This document shows positions 19,365 through 28,033 of a DNA stretch of 64,000 nucleotides, one piece after another (within the stretch, counting starts at the first letter, position 1; every line of letters begins with the position of its first letter). The stretch is from an uncultured Clostridia bacterium (GTDB lineage: Bacteria; Bacillota; Clostridia; Oscillospirales; CAG-382): positions 1 to 64,000 of the forward strand of contig CANRIX010000004.1 of assembly GCA_947630765.1 (NCBI GenBank). Direction: 5' to 3'. The notes under the pieces were generated by a model that was given only the letters and a program-made list of their open reading frames with translations, had not been told where the DNA came from and did no database searches. A program made the position numbers and the translations under genes.

Positions 19365-19928
19365 AGACACAGCGGGATAGCGGCGGAAAAAGACAAGTAT
19401 ATTGAGTGCCGGAACTTTTTCATAGAGGATACGGTCAGTCTCAACGAAGAAACGACCTGAAAGTACTCTATTTTTAGCGAGATACTGCTTTTTGTGATAG
19501 CTTATGCACAGATAGCGCCGCTTTTGTACCATTTTCTGATGGGTGAATATGCTAACCTCGGTACATGGCAAGTCATTGTGGTTGCACCTATAGCGTTCAT
19601 CGGAACAATTTTGATCATTCGGAAAGAATAAGATACTGGGGAGGATACGAAGATTGCGGACTTTATTCAGCGCCTTTGTCAAATGAATAACGGTGCATAT
19701 CCCGAGAAAATTTTTATTACCGGCGCGGATACGGATTGCTGTGTGCTGACAATTGCGACGGCATTGTTTGAACATAATATCAAGCCTGTTGTTCTTACGC
19801 GGTACCGCGATTCAAACGGTGGCTCCGTGTCTCATGAAGCGGGGACCGCTTGTATGACCAGATTAATCGGTGAAGAGCAGCTTGTTGATAAAGAGATAAT
19901 CGGTCCAAAAGAGTTTGAGACGCTATAA
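19365..19928 (+). pseudogene. Patch of decayed gene fragments, ending in an isochorismatase-like C-terminus
   Basis: One reading frame holds three coding-like pieces separated only by stops. The first is a charged segment ending at TGA 19458-19460. The second (19461-19631) is the hydrophobic C-terminus of a membrane protein. The third (19632-19928) is a 98-residue piece with ITGADTDCCVL, typical of the catalytic-cysteine region of isochorismatase-family cysteine hydrolases, including the HEAGTACMTRLIG tail. The N-terminal half of the hydrolase, with its Asp and Lys, is missing. The patch is a graveyard downstream of the cluster and indicates past gene turnover at this site. Confidence 0.6.
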
Positions 19929-19999
19929 GCGGAAAAAACAAACCGTTTACGGATAGGCTGTTTTTGCTAAAAAGTAGGTAATTGACGAGGACGGTAGGC

Positions 20000-21340
20000 A
20001 TGAGGTTTTTCACTTGGCTGAGAAGACACCGAGCGACAATAAACGGGATTTTAATAACTGTTTTTACGTCGTTGATTTTTAACGCGATATTCGATAATCA
20101 CGGCAATTTATTTTCCGAGTTTGGCGATATTGTTGCTCAGATAATAGATGTTAGTTCGTTAGGCGGGATATTGATAATCGCATCGCTTCTGCTCCTTTTC
20201 GTTTTCAATATTGTGCTCACCATTGCATCGTGGCAACTTAACAGAAAATCACTTTCAAAAGACTTTCCTGATTTGATGAAACGCTTTACTAGTCCAAATG
20301 TTTCTGATTCCATAGGAAAAGGATGTATAGGATGGGGAGAAGGAAAAACCGTCGAAATCTGTAATGACATAATTTTCGGGTGGAATCCCAATAATATCAT
20401 CGTCGAGGATTATGAAAACGAACTGTACAGTTTCTATGTTGAGGATGATAGAATAAAGAAATTTGGAAATAAGAGTTATTACTTCAATGAAGAGGATTGG
20501 CTCCTTTTCAAGAATTCGCCGAAATTCCGAAATGTCATCAAAAAAGGAAACAACTTGCCAAGGTTTATGCTTAGGGAATGTTCGAAAAATTATGATAAAA
20601 AAGATAGAAAGCTGCTTGTATCTTTGGGAAGAACCGAGTGGAGTCAAACAAGTTATGTGTGGGATAGATTCGGGAAATCAAAAGGATATGAAGTAGATTC
20701 AAACGAACTCATGCATGAGTATTCAAAAGGCGTTACAAGCGGAAATGAATCCGAACCGTATATTCCGAACAGTTTTTGCATGCATTTGTTGATTGAAACC
20801 TTAGATAACAAAGTAATCCTATCACGTATAAGTCAGGCGAAAATCAATGATAACCCCGGAACATGGGCAGCAACATTAGGTGAACAGCTCGAGCTTGAAG
20901 ACTTTACGGACGGGAACAATTTCTTTGATAATTTTGTTATGCGGTGGATGCGGCGAGCGTTTCTTGAGGAATACAAGTTTGACGAGAATGTATTTCATGA
21001 TGCCGTAGACGAAGAAACGCTGAAAATAATCAGTGTAAATTTTGAGTCGGATAGATATAATTTTTCGTTGTTTTGTACTGTACAATTAAGGTATACATTT
21101 GATACATTTAATAGGAAAATCGCTCCCACGTTGGCAACTGAAGAAGCCATTGAAGTGAAGGGAATAAGCATAAAAGAGATTCCGAATATTTTAATGACCT
21201 ATGAAGATGAAGCGGAAAGGAAGAATTACCATCCTTCTACATACTTAAGGCTATTGCTTTTCTTTATGCACAAAAATGGTTACGCAAGATCCGAAAGAAT
21301 CCTTTTGAAGAGGGCAAAAGAATTGCCAAAGAAAGAATAA
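20000..21340 (+). CDS. Two-transmembrane protein with Nudix-like domain
   Basis: The 446-aa product has two N-terminal helices (about 12-35 and 52-78) and a soluble part. The segment around 280-330 (RISQAKINDNPGTWAATLGEQ followed by a helix with AFLEEY) resembles a Nudix fold with a degenerate Nudix box: the GEQ and the helix with EE are present, but the full G-x5-E-x7-REUXEE pattern is not. It may bind rather than hydrolyse a nucleotide. An in-frame TTG at 19982 is possible, but ATG 20000 has GAGGACGG six bases upstream. Codon use is AT-rich like the cluster and unlike the genes after 22,900. Membrane-tethered Nudix-like domains occur in nucleotide-signalling conflict systems; membership here is speculative. 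Confidence 0.55.
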   Translation: MRFFTWLRRHRATINGILITVFTSLIFNAIFDNHGNLFSEFGDIVAQIIDVSSLGGILIIASLLLLFVFNIVLTIASWQLNRKSLSKDFPDLMKRFTSPNVSDSIGKGCIGWGEGKTVEICNDIIFGWNPNNIIVEDYENELYSFYVEDDRIKKFGNKSYYFNEEDWLLFKNSPKFRNVIKKGNNLPRFMLRECSKNYDKKDRKLLVSLGRTEWSQTSYVWDRFGKSKGYEVDSNELMHEYSKGVTSGNESEPYIPNSFCMHLLIETLDNKVILSRISQAKINDNPGTWAATLGEQLELEDFTDGNNFFDNFVMRWMRRAFLEEYKFDENVFHDAVDEETLKIISVNFESDRYNFSLFCTVQLRYTFDTFNRKIAPTLATEEAIEVKGISIKEIPNILMTYEDEAERKNYHPSTYLRLLLFFMHKNGYARSERILLKRAKELPKKE

Positions 21341-21501
21341 GGACATTTGTCAATCTAGCGTTATGGACGGGTATCTTTTGTATCATCTAAGAATCAATGG
21401 GAAGCGCACATCTGAGCTGAGGGCCATATGGCAAATATGATTTGAAGAGGATTCAAATCGCAAAAACCCAGCGGATTTCGTGGAAACACGACGGCAACTG
21501 C

Positions 21502-21530
21502 TTGCAATTTGTCGGAACTTGTGCTATACT
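21502..21530 (+). promoter_or_regulatory. Promoter of the 171-aa gene
   Basis: TTGCAA at 21502-21507 and TATACT at 21525-21530 are 17 bases apart. The 160 bases between the Nudix-like gene and this promoter hold nothing else I can name. Confidence 0.6.
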
Positions 21531-21579
21531 TTTACTTGGACAGAGGGAAATACAGTTAATTACGGAGCAGTGATTCGCG

Positions 21580-22095
21580 GTGAAACGTAAAACATTGATG
21601 ATCCTGATTCTGGTATTGACGATAGCAGGAGCATGCGCTGCGGCCGTTATCCTTAACAGAGAGCAAATAGCAAAGTATTTTTTTGACTACGAATCAGAGA
21701 TCCAGCACGGATTTTCCGATGCGTTATTAGAAGGCTTACATATGCAGTACGGCGTAGAAATCCCCGAAGAAGCCGTATTCAAAAAAGGAATTAATACGTA
21801 CACGTTCCGGGATCAATTTGTAGTCATTCTATTTACTTGCGACATTGACGAAAACGCGTATATGACGGATTCGGACGCTTATGTCTGTGATTTGCTGAAC
21901 CTGGATCGGGAGAGGTATTCGATGGCAGGCAGTGACGATTTCATAGCGACCGATTGGTATGAGGATTACGGCGGGCAGCTGGACAGACAGCTCTCGGCGC
22001 CTGACGATATATTTACATCCATCAGCTATCGGGCGGATAACAAGCAGCTGCTCATCCGCTTTGTCGGATATCGTCCGCAAGCCGTTTTTCCTTAA
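21580..22095 (+). CDS. Small single-pass or secreted protein, unknown
   Basis: The 171-aa product starts at GTG 21580 with an N-terminal hydrophobic helix (residues 5-25) after MKRK, so it is membrane-anchored or exported. The rest is acidic, with no cysteine pairs or catalytic motif that I recognise. GGAG lies 12 bases upstream, a long but usable spacing; no better start exists before the helix. It stands alone behind its own promoter. Confidence 0.6.
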   Translation: MKRKTLMILILVLTIAGACAAAVILNREQIAKYFFDYESEIQHGFSDALLEGLHMQYGVEIPEEAVFKKGINTYTFRDQFVVILFTCDIDENAYMTDSDAYVCDLLNLDRERYSMAGSDDFIATDWYEDYGGQLDRQLSAPDDIFTSISYRADNKQLLIRFVGYRPQAVFP

Positions 22096-22221
22096 TTCGC
22101 TCCTCACATTTTTTCTCTTTTCACGCATGCGGATTCGGTCCTGCGTGACGCCCATGAACGGCTTCGGAGGAAGAGCGAGGTCTCTATATGTAAATAAAAT
22201 GTGAATTTTTGGGAAAAGATG

Positions 22222-22250
22222 TTGCAAAATGGGTGGGAGGAACCTATAAT
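22222..22250 (+). promoter_or_regulatory. Promoter of the zinc-ribbon membrane protein gene
   Basis: TTGCAA at 22222-22227 and TATAAT at 22245-22250 have a 17-base spacer. The leader is about 70 bases. Confidence 0.7.
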
Positions 22251-22326
22251 AAAAGAAGAATATGGACACGCCATGAACGGATGAAAAACAAAAAAATAAA
22301 TAGAAATCGCAAAAGGAGATTTACGT

Positions 22327-22938
22327 ATGTATTGCAAAAAATGTGGCAGCGAAATCGCTCCTGACGAGAAATTTTGCAGCAAGTGCGGGACGCCTATCGA
22401 ACCCGCTGCGCAGCCCACGGCGCATGCGCAGGGGAAACAAACCGTGACGCTGACCATTCCGAAGCAGTTCCGTTCGCCGTTCGGGATCATGTATGCCGTC
22501 GCAGCTTTTCTGCACCTTTTGCAGCTGATTTTTTGGAATATCAGCACGATTAGCGTCGCCGGCGAGACCATGTTTTCGACCGCGTTTGTCCTGAAATTAG
22601 GGACTATTATGCGATTGACCGGCCTTTCTGAGTCGCACTCGTATTCGTTTGCTACGGTCTTCTTTATCATCCTGACCACTGTTTCCATTCTGCTCTGCGT
22701 CGCTCCGCTATTCCAGAACACGTTCAATAAGCCCAGAAAGATGATCGTCCCGCTGATTTCTTGCGTCTGGACGCTGATTTGGACGATCGTTGCGCTGAAT
22801 GTCGGTGGTTCCGGGACCCTCTCCGCCTCCTTCTTCGGCTGGCTGTTCATTATCTTTACGGTCCTGACGATCCTTCTGGAAGTTGCAATTTTACTTTTGA
22901 GCAATAAGATCGTGGCTTTTTCCATAAGCAAGAACTGA
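22327..22938 (+). CDS. Zinc-ribbon membrane protein, four helices
   Basis: The 203-aa product begins with a rubredoxin-type zinc ribbon, CKKCG at 3-7 and CSKCG at 19-23, as found in many small clostridial membrane proteins. Four predicted transmembrane helices follow (about 57-75, 95-125, 138-160 and 170-195). AAAGGAG precedes ATG 22327. The function of this group is not known. It forms a single-gene unit between its own promoter and a strong terminator. Confidence 0.7.
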   Translation: MYCKKCGSEIAPDEKFCSKCGTPIEPAAQPTAHAQGKQTVTLTIPKQFRSPFGIMYAVAAFLHLLQLIFWNISTISVAGETMFSTAFVLKLGTIMRLTGLSESHSYSFATVFFIILTTVSILLCVAPLFQNTFNKPRKMIVPLISCVWTLIWTIVALNVGGSGTLSASFFGWLFIIFTVLTILLEVAILLLSNKIVAFSISKN

Positions 22939-22958
22939 AACGAATCCATAAAACGATC

Positions 22959-22987
22959 GGGGGGCGGTTGACCGTCCCCCGTTTTTT
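22959..22987 (+). terminator. Intrinsic terminator after the zinc-ribbon gene
   Basis: A GC-rich stem (GGGGGGCGG with CCG(T)CCCCC) is followed directly by GTTTTTT. Confidence 0.85.
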
Positions 22988-23009
22988 CCGAAAACGCGGA
23001 GGGGGATCG

Positions 23010-23582
23010 ATGGAACGGTTCAAAACACTCGGAAACCTGTTTGGGACTTTTCTCAAACTCGGCTGTTTCACCTTCGGGGGCGGCTGGAGCATCGTCGCGC
23101 AGATGCAGCGCATCTACGTCGAGCGCAAGCGCGTCCTGTCGGAGGAGGAACTGGTCGATATGACCGGCGTGGCGCGGAGCCTGCCGGGGACGATGATCGG
23201 CAACGCTGCGGTGCTGTTCGGGTACCGTATGGCGGGCGTGGCGGGGAGCGTGGTCTGCCTGCTCGGGATCGTCCTGCCGCCGATGGCGCTGCTGTGTGCG
23301 CTGGCGTTCTTCTATACGGCGTTCCGCGACAACGCGTGGGTGTCCGCGGCGATGAACGGGGTCCGCGCGTCCATCGTGCCGATCATTCTCAGCGCCGGGA
23401 TCGGGATGCTGAAAAGCTCGTTTCCGTTCCCGCCCTGCGTCGCCGTTTTCGCCGTGACGCTGGCGCTATATCTGTTTTTGAACCTCAACTGCGTCTACCT
23501 GATCCTGATCGGGGCGGCTTGCGGGCTGCTGTTGAGCGAGTACTACGAACGCCGACAGAAGGGGAGGGGTGCGAGGAAATGA
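23010..23582 (+). CDS. Chromate transporter, first half-size subunit
   Basis: The 190-aa product is a single CHR domain, with the N-terminal pattern LGNLFGTFLKLGCFTFGGG, then RSLPGTMIGN and several membrane helices. In short-chain CHR transporters two such half-size proteins are encoded together and insert with opposite topologies. ATG 23010 follows GGAGGGGG; longer upstream frames would run into the previous terminator and are rejected. It overlaps the second subunit by four bases (ATGA). Export of chromate, or uptake of a related anion, is the family role; the true substrate here is unknown. Confidence 0.85.
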   Translation: MERFKTLGNLFGTFLKLGCFTFGGGWSIVAQMQRIYVERKRVLSEEELVDMTGVARSLPGTMIGNAAVLFGYRMAGVAGSVVCLLGIVLPPMALLCALAFFYTAFRDNAWVSAAMNGVRASIVPIILSAGIGMLKSSFPFPPCVAVFAVTLALYLFLNLNCVYLILIGAACGLLLSEYYERRQKGRGARK

Positions 23583-24130
23583 TCTACCTGCAGCTCTTCT
23601 GGAGCTTCCTGAAGATCGGATTCACCAGCTTCGGCGGGCTTTCGATGATCCCGCTGATCAGCAGCGAGATGCTCGCGCACGGCTGGATGAACGCCGAGGA
23701 AGTCTCCGACATCGTCGCGATCGCCGAAATGACCCCCGGACCGCTCGGGCTGAACTGCGCCACCTTTGCCGGCATGCGCTCGGCGGGGCTGCTCGGCGCG
23801 GTGGCGGCGAATCTCGGCGTGCTGATGCCGTCGTTGACGCTTTGCCTGCTTGCAGCGGTGTTCTACAACCGGTTCCGCAAGGCGAAGGTGATGCAGAATA
23901 TCATGGTCGGCGTGCGCCCGACCTGCCTTGCGATGGTCGCGGGGGTATGCCTGACGCTGTCGGCGACCAACTACGCGACCGTCGCCGGGGTGTCCCTGCC
24001 GTCGGTCGCGATCGGCGTGCTGGACCTTGTGCTGTTGCTGGTCCGCAAGTGGAGCGTCCCGGCGGTGATCGGGATCAGCGCCGCTTTGGGACTGCTGACG
24101 TTCGGCGTCGCGCCGATGCTGTTCGCGTAG
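23579..24130 (+). CDS. Chromate transporter, second half-size subunit
   Basis: The 183-aa product is the partner CHR domain, with FLKIGFTSFGGLSMIPL, then EMTPGPLGLNCATFAG and further hydrophobic helices. The TPGPL motif is characteristic of the family. The gene is translationally coupled to the first subunit through ATGA, and AGGGGTGCGAGG is the ribosome binding site. The end of the gene is followed within ten bases by the first copy of the intergenic repeat. Confidence 0.85.
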   Translation: MIYLQLFWSFLKIGFTSFGGLSMIPLISSEMLAHGWMNAEEVSDIVAIAEMTPGPLGLNCATFAGMRSAGLLGAVAANLGVLMPSLTLCLLAAVFYNRFRKAKVMQNIMVGVRPTCLAMVAGVCLTLSATNYATVAGVSLPSVAIGVLDLVLLLVRKWSVPAVIGISAALGLLTFGVAPMLFA

Positions 24131-24135
24131 GCACT

Positions 24136-24390
24136 TTTTCGGGGGGCAAACGCAATCGCGGCGACTCCGCTACGCGTCGCCTTGCTCTGCTTTTTCTCAT
24201 TCAAAGCGGCAATCCGCTTTGAATAGAAAGTCCCCCCTTTCATCGAAACCCGGCTCGGCTTGCGCCACTTCTGACGCCGCCATCGCCGGTTTTCTCTTAA
24301 GGTTGCCCCTATGCTCCAAACACAATTGTGTTTGGAGCCAGCGGCGCATGTCCGCCTACGGGGCGATTTTTTATTTTATTTTTGTTTATT
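24136..24390 (+). repeat. Intergenic structured repeat, copy 1
   Basis: It shares a spine with copies 2 and 3: GGGGCAAACGCAATCGCGG near the start, GGCTCGGCTTGCGCCA in the middle, CGCCGGTTTTCTCTTAAGG, then CATGTCCGCC and an AT-rich tail. Copy-specific hairpins are inserted: a TTCAAAGCGG/CCGCTTTGAA stem (24199-24222) and a palindrome around 24313-24338. The closing stem is GCCCC (24305-24309) with GGGGC (24360-24364). Confidence 0.8.
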
Positions 24391-24437
24391 TTGAGGCTTT
24401 TCACGTTTTGCGGAAAAAAATCTCGCGAAACGTGCGC

Positions 24438-24466
24438 TTGACAGGCGGACTTCCGTCTGGTATCCT
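24438..24466 (+). promoter_or_regulatory. Promoter of the XRE regulator gene
   Basis: TTGACA at 24438-24443 and TATCCT at 24461-24466 are 17 bases apart. The leader is about 50 bases. Confidence 0.65.
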
Positions 24467-24520
24467 ATAGACGTGCACAGGAAACGGGGCCCCTGCAAAA
24501 CAAGAAAAGGAGAACACCGT

Positions 24521-25687
24521 ATGAAACTGAAAATCGGAGAGAATATTCGTCGCTGTCGCCGGGACGCGGATCTGACGCAACAGCAGTTTGCCGAGCAGAT
24601 GGGCGTGACTTACCAGTCGGTCAGCCGCTGGGAAAACGGCGAAACCTACCCGGATACCGAACTTTTGCCCGCCATCGCGGACTATTTCCACATTTCCGTC
24701 GATCGGTTGATGGGCGTGCCGGACGCCGAAAAGGAAAAGCAGGCGCACGAAGCGTTCGACGCCCTGCGCCGTGCGTGTATGCGGCAAGAGATCGACACGG
24801 ACGAAGTCGTGTCGATCCTGCGGGAGATTCGGCGAAACTATCTGGAGACCCCGGAGGCGTGGCGTATCTGGCTCGGAAACGACCGCTGTTTCCGTATGCC
24901 GGAGGTCCTGCCGGAGGTGCGGCTGACGGCGGAAGCGTACCTCGCCCTGCACCCGATGGACGAGGGGACCCTGCAAACGATGGCGTGGGTCGAGGACGAG
25001 GAACATCTGGAGGCGTTTCTGCACAAGCATAGCACCGGGTACGACACGTCCTATCGCGCATTGCTCTTTATGCGGTATTGGCGGCGGGAAAACGAGGAAA
25101 AACTGGAGCCGGAACGGAAATATCGGTTTGCCCAAACGATGGATTGGCTGTTCGATACGCGTACCCTTTACGGAATTCGTGCGTCGCGGGAGGTTGAGGA
25201 CGCCGCGACGCGGTTTCAAAGCGAACTGCTTGATTCTATACGCGAGAACAGGAAGGACGACGAGCCGGATATTTGGGTGGAAATACGACTGGATTTGGCG
25301 ATTCGCCGCGCGTCGATCGCGGCGCGAAGCGGGGACGTGAAAGGTGCGCTTTGCGAATTGGAATTTGTCGCGTCGCTGTTGGAAACGACAATGCGTATCC
25401 GCGAACCGCAATCCCTCGGTACGTCCTGCCGTTGGCTGGACGGAATGGTGTGGACCGCGGAGGAATACTGGAACAGCCCTTCCAATAACCCGGACCAACC
25501 GATTGAACGTGCAATTTATCTTTACACCGAACTGCTCGGCGTAACGACCTGCTATATGATTTATCCGAGCCTGTATTACGACCGCATTGCGAACCTGAAC
25601 GGGAAGGAATGCCTGCAGGACCACCCGGAATACCAAGCGGTCCTTTCCCGCGTCGAGGCGCTTATACAGCGCAAACCGAAGGCGTGA
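24521..25687 (+). CDS. XRE-family transcriptional regulator with long helical C-terminus
   Basis: The 388-aa product has an N-terminal helix-turn-helix of the Cro/C1 type (about 5-60): IGENIRRCRRDADLTQQQF, then GVTYQSVSRWENG. About 320 mainly helical residues follow, without a named domain but with a repeat-like helical character that may form a ligand- or protein-binding scaffold. ATG 24521 follows AAAAGGAGA; the in-frame start upstream overlaps the promoter and is rejected. It is a single-gene unit convergent with the tRNA genes. Its target is unknown. Confidence 0.8.
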   Translation: MKLKIGENIRRCRRDADLTQQQFAEQMGVTYQSVSRWENGETYPDTELLPAIADYFHISVDRLMGVPDAEKEKQAHEAFDALRRACMRQEIDTDEVVSILREIRRNYLETPEAWRIWLGNDRCFRMPEVLPEVRLTAEAYLALHPMDEGTLQTMAWVEDEEHLEAFLHKHSTGYDTSYRALLFMRYWRRENEEKLEPERKYRFAQTMDWLFDTRTLYGIRASREVEDAATRFQSELLDSIRENRKDDEPDIWVEIRLDLAIRRASIAARSGDVKGALCELEFVASLLETTMRIREPQSLGTSCRWLDGMVWTAEEYWNSPSNNPDQPIERAIYLYTELLGVTTCYMIYPSLYYDRIANLNGKECLQDHPEYQAVLSRVEALIQRKPKA

Positions 25688-25710
25688 CGAGAACTTTGCA
25701 AAAAGCATAA

Positions 25711-25740
25711 AAAAATCGCGGCAAGCCACGAGGGCTTGCC
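25711..25740 (-). terminator. Second, partial copy of the tRNA terminator hairpin
   Basis: Reading the minus strand, an 8-bp stem GGCAAGCC/GGCTTGCC is followed by GCGA and a run of T. It is nearly identical to the hairpin at 25829-25857, so the two are a duplication flanking about 90 bases. Confidence 0.6.
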
Positions 25741-25752
25741 AGAATACAGGGA

Positions 25753-25780
25753 CCCCGCAAAGTCGTAAGACTTTGTGGGG
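25753..25780. other. 12-bp hairpin between duplicated terminators
   Basis: CCCCGCAAAGTC and GACTTTGTGGGG pair with one G-T around a GTAA loop. There is no T run on either side of the expected length. It lies inside the segment bracketed by the duplicated terminator hairpins. Confidence 0.6.
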
Positions 25781-25828
25781 AAAAGGAGCGGCAGCCCGAA
25801 AGGCGGACGCCGTGATTTGTGAAAAAAA

Positions 25829-25857
25829 TCGCGGCAAGCCACGAGAGCTTGCCGCGA
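25829..25857 (-). terminator. Intrinsic terminator of the tRNA-Asp/tRNA-Gly unit
   Basis: On the minus strand a perfect 11-bp stem (TCGCGGCAAGC and its complement) with a 7-base loop is followed by seven T. It lies four bases after the tRNA-Gly 3' end. Confidence 0.85.
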
Positions 25858-25860
25858 CGT

Positions 25861-25936
25861 TGGAGCGGATTACGGGGGTCGAACCCGCTACCTCAACCTT
25901 GGCAAGGTTGCGCTCTACCAAATGAGCTAAATCCGC
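25861..25936 (-). tRNA. tRNA-Gly (GCC)
   Basis: The reverse complement folds into a full cloverleaf. The acceptor stem GCGGATT pairs with AATCCGC, the anticodon GCC sits in the loop TTGCCAA, the T loop is GGTTCGACCCC, and CCA is encoded. It is co-transcribed after tRNA-Asp. Confidence 0.95.
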
Positions 25937-25944
25937 AAAAGAAG

Positions 25945-26021
25945 TGGCGACTCGAAGGGGACTCGAACCCCTGACCTCCGCCGTGACAGGGCGGCGTTCT
26001 AACCAACTGAACTACCGAGCC
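25945..26021 (-). tRNA. tRNA-Asp (GTC)
   Basis: The reverse complement gives a 77-base cloverleaf with acceptor GGCTCGG, anticodon loop CTGTCAC (anticodon GTC), T arm GGGGTTCGAGTCCCC and an encoded CCA. The acceptor stem has two G-T pairs. It is the first gene of the two-tRNA unit. Confidence 0.95.
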
Positions 26022-26087
26022 AAATCGAACGTCCCGAACCGAAGAACGCGGGTGTTTCCCGCCGCCTTCCGTTCCGGCGACAAGGAG

Positions 26088-26116
26088 AGTATACCATAAA
26101 TCGCTCCCGTTGTCAA
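26088..26116 (-). promoter_or_regulatory. Promoter of the tRNA-Asp/tRNA-Gly unit
   Basis: On the minus strand TTGACA (26116-26111) and TATACT (26093-26088) are separated by 17 bases, about 65 bases before tRNA-Asp. Confidence 0.85.
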
Positions 26117-26212
26117 GCCCTTTCGCGGCGTTTTTTCGCGCAGACGGAAAATTTTTTCGTCTGCGCGTTTGCCGTCATAAAGCGGCGCAGCATCTTGCCG
26201 CACCTAATCCTA

Positions 26213-26418
26213 GCAAAAATACAATAAAATAACGTTTCGGAGACGGACATGAGCCGGCTCCGAAACTCCTCAAGAGAAAACCGGCGAAGGCGGCGTCAGC
26301 ATTGGCGCAAGCCGAGCCGGTTTTCGACGAGGGGGGCCTTCGGGGGAGGGAACACGGAGCAAGGCGGAGCGCATGAAATGCGCGGAGTCGCCGCGATTGT
26401 GGTTCCCCCCCGAAATTA
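26213..26418 (-). repeat. Intergenic structured repeat, copy 3 (minus strand)
   Basis: It is the same element as copies 1 and 2 in inverse orientation, starting a few bases after the sigE stop. Its closing stem is GTTTCGGAG/CTCCGAAAC (26258-26266 with 26234-26242 in plus coordinates). Its central stem is GAAAACCGGC/GCCGGTTTTC, and the small variable hairpin is GCGCAT/ATGCGC. All are intact although the bases differ from the other copies. Confidence 0.8.
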
Positions 26419-26422
26419 TTCT

Positions 26423-27148
26423 CTACGCGTGTGACAGCACGTCCCGAAGCCGTTCAATGGTCTTTTTTTCCAACCGCGAGATGTAACTCTGCGAGATGCC
26501 GAGCAGATCGGCGACCTCCTTCTGGGTCTTTTCCTGTCCGCGGCTTTCCGGCGCGAAGCCGAACCGCAGTTCGATGATGCGCTTTTCCCGCTCGGACAGG
26601 CTGTCGATGGCGCGACGGATCATTCGCTTTTCCTCCCGCTCTTCGATGGCGCGACCCACGTCGTCCCCTTCCGACCCCAGCAGGTCGCTCAACAGCAGCT
26701 CGTTGCCGTCGTAGTCCACGTTGAGCGGCTCGTCGAGCGAAAGTTCCGAGCGCACGCCCGCGTTCTTGCGCAGGTGCATGAGGATCTCGTTTTCGATACA
26801 GCGGGACGCGTAGGTCGCCAGCTTGATCTGCTTATCCGGGCGGAACGTGTTGACCGCTTTCATCAATCCGATCGTGCCGATGGAGATCAGGTCCTCGATC
26901 CCCACGGCGGAGCTTTCAAATTTCTTCGCGATGTAAACGACCAACCGCAGGTTCCGCTCGACGAGCGTGTTGCGGACGGTCGGGTCCGTGTCCAGCCTTT
27001 CCAGCAGTGCCGCTTCCTCCTCGCGGGAGAGGGGCGGGGGGAGCGTCTGCGGCCCGTTGATATAGTAGATCTCCCCCGACCGCAGCAGCCGCACCAGCCA
27101 CCTCCGCAGGGCGCTGCCCGTCCGTTTGCGCTTCTTTCCGATCGTCAT
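26423..27148 (-). CDS. sigE: Sporulation sigma factor SigE (pro-sigma-E)
   Basis: The 241-aa product matches mother-cell sigma-E in length and pattern: an N-terminal pro-sequence of about 27 residues ending before [16 protein letters not shown], region 2 with [13 protein letters not shown] and [19 protein letters not shown], and region 4 with a C-terminal helix-turn-helix ([19 protein letters not shown]). Pro-sigma-E is inactive until SpoIIGA removes the pro-sequence after asymmetric division; then it directs early mother-cell genes. It lies 31 bases after spoIIGA, its own processing peptidase. The sigG gene that usually follows in clostridia is not next to it here. Confidence 0.95.
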   Translation of the reverse strand: MTIGKKRKRTGSALRRWLVRLLRSGEIYYINGPQTLPPPLSREEEAALLERLDTDPTVRNTLVERNLRLVVYIAKKFESSAVGIEDLISIGTIGLMKAVNTFRPDKQIKLATYASRCIENEILMHLRKNAGVRSELSLDEPLNVDYDGNELLLSDLLGSEGDDVGRAIEEREEKRMIRRAIDSLSEREKRIIELRFGFAPESRGQEKTQKEVADLLGISQSYISRLEKKTIERLRDVLSHA

Positions 27149-27179
27149 TCTCCGTCAATCCTTTCGTTTTTTGTTTTTT

Positions 27180-27989
27180 TCAAAGCAGGGCGCCCGGCAA
27201 AAGCCCGTCGCAGCCTGCAAAATCCGTGTTGTCGGTGTCGATACCGATGACCGCGTCCACGCGCCGGTGCTTCTCAAACGGCGGGCAGAGCGTGATGCTG
27301 TCCGGGATGAACCCGTAAAGCAGACCCAAACCTGTCTGCGTCCGAATCGGGATGGCGCGAAGCGGGACCGGGCTGCTCTCCAGATCCGGCTTGTCAAGCG
27401 GGGACGGCAGGACCGACGCGGACAGAATGACGACCGGCAGAGCGGAAAACGGCTCCGTGACGAGGTTTCCGCTGTCCACGAGCACGTCCGCTTTCACGCA
27501 CGTCCCGCCGAAGGTGACTTCGATTTTCATATTCCTTGCGTAAACCTTCCTTCTGCAATACAGCCCGTAAAGGATCAACGCCCCGCCGAACGCCAGCGCC
27601 AGCGCCAGAATGCCGAGTGCGCTCGCCCTCCACTGACCTATGTAATACGCCGCCGTGATCCCGCCGCCCATCGCGGCTTCCGTCAGCACGAATACGAACA
27701 CCGTTTTCGCGAACCGTTTCCAGGTCGTCCCCTTCGCCGGGAATGCGACCGCACACATCCCGACGGCCGCCGCCAGATGCGCCGGAAGCTGCACCCACAG
27801 CGGGAACTGCATCAGCCGCACCGCCAGAAGCGCGTACACCGCGCCGCACAGCGCCCCGAGCACGACCCGCCAGCCGACGAACCGCCGCATCGCCACCTTC
27901 GCGCAGACGACGAGGCAAAGAAAATCCAACGCGAAGTTCAGAAACGCCAGTACGTCCGCATATACTACAACGACCTCCTGCCCCGCCAC
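27180..27989 (-). CDS. spoIIGA: Sigma-E processing peptidase SpoIIGA
   Basis: The 269-aa product has five or so N-terminal transmembrane helices (to about 143) and a cytoplasmic aspartic-protease-like domain with the catalytic motif DSGN at 172-175. This is the usual SpoIIGA layout, slightly shorter than the Bacillus protein. It is activated from the forespore side and cleaves pro-sigma-E. The start is GTG 27989, preceded by AGGGGG; there is no ATG or TTG close to the helix start. It is transcribed with sigE. Confidence 0.92.
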   Translation of the reverse strand: MAGQEVVVVYADVLAFLNFALDFLCLVVCAKVAMRRFVGWRVVLGALCGAVYALLAVRLMQFPLWVQLPAHLAAAVGMCAVAFPAKGTTWKRFAKTVFVFVLTEAAMGGGITAAYYIGQWRASALGILALALAFGGALILYGLYCRRKVYARNMKIEVTFGGTCVKADVLVDSGNLVTEPFSALPVVILSASVLPSPLDKPDLESSPVPLRAIPIRTQTGLGLLYGFIPDSITLCPPFEKHRRVDAVIGIDTDNTDFAGCDGLLPGALL

Positions 27990-28033
27990 GGTCCGACCCC
28001 CTGCCTGTCATGCTTGTTTTCCCGTCTGTTCCT

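Noticed and set aside
26213..26422. sigG expected after sigE
   Set aside because: No sigma-factor frame is present; the space holds repeat copy 3 and then the tRNA unit.
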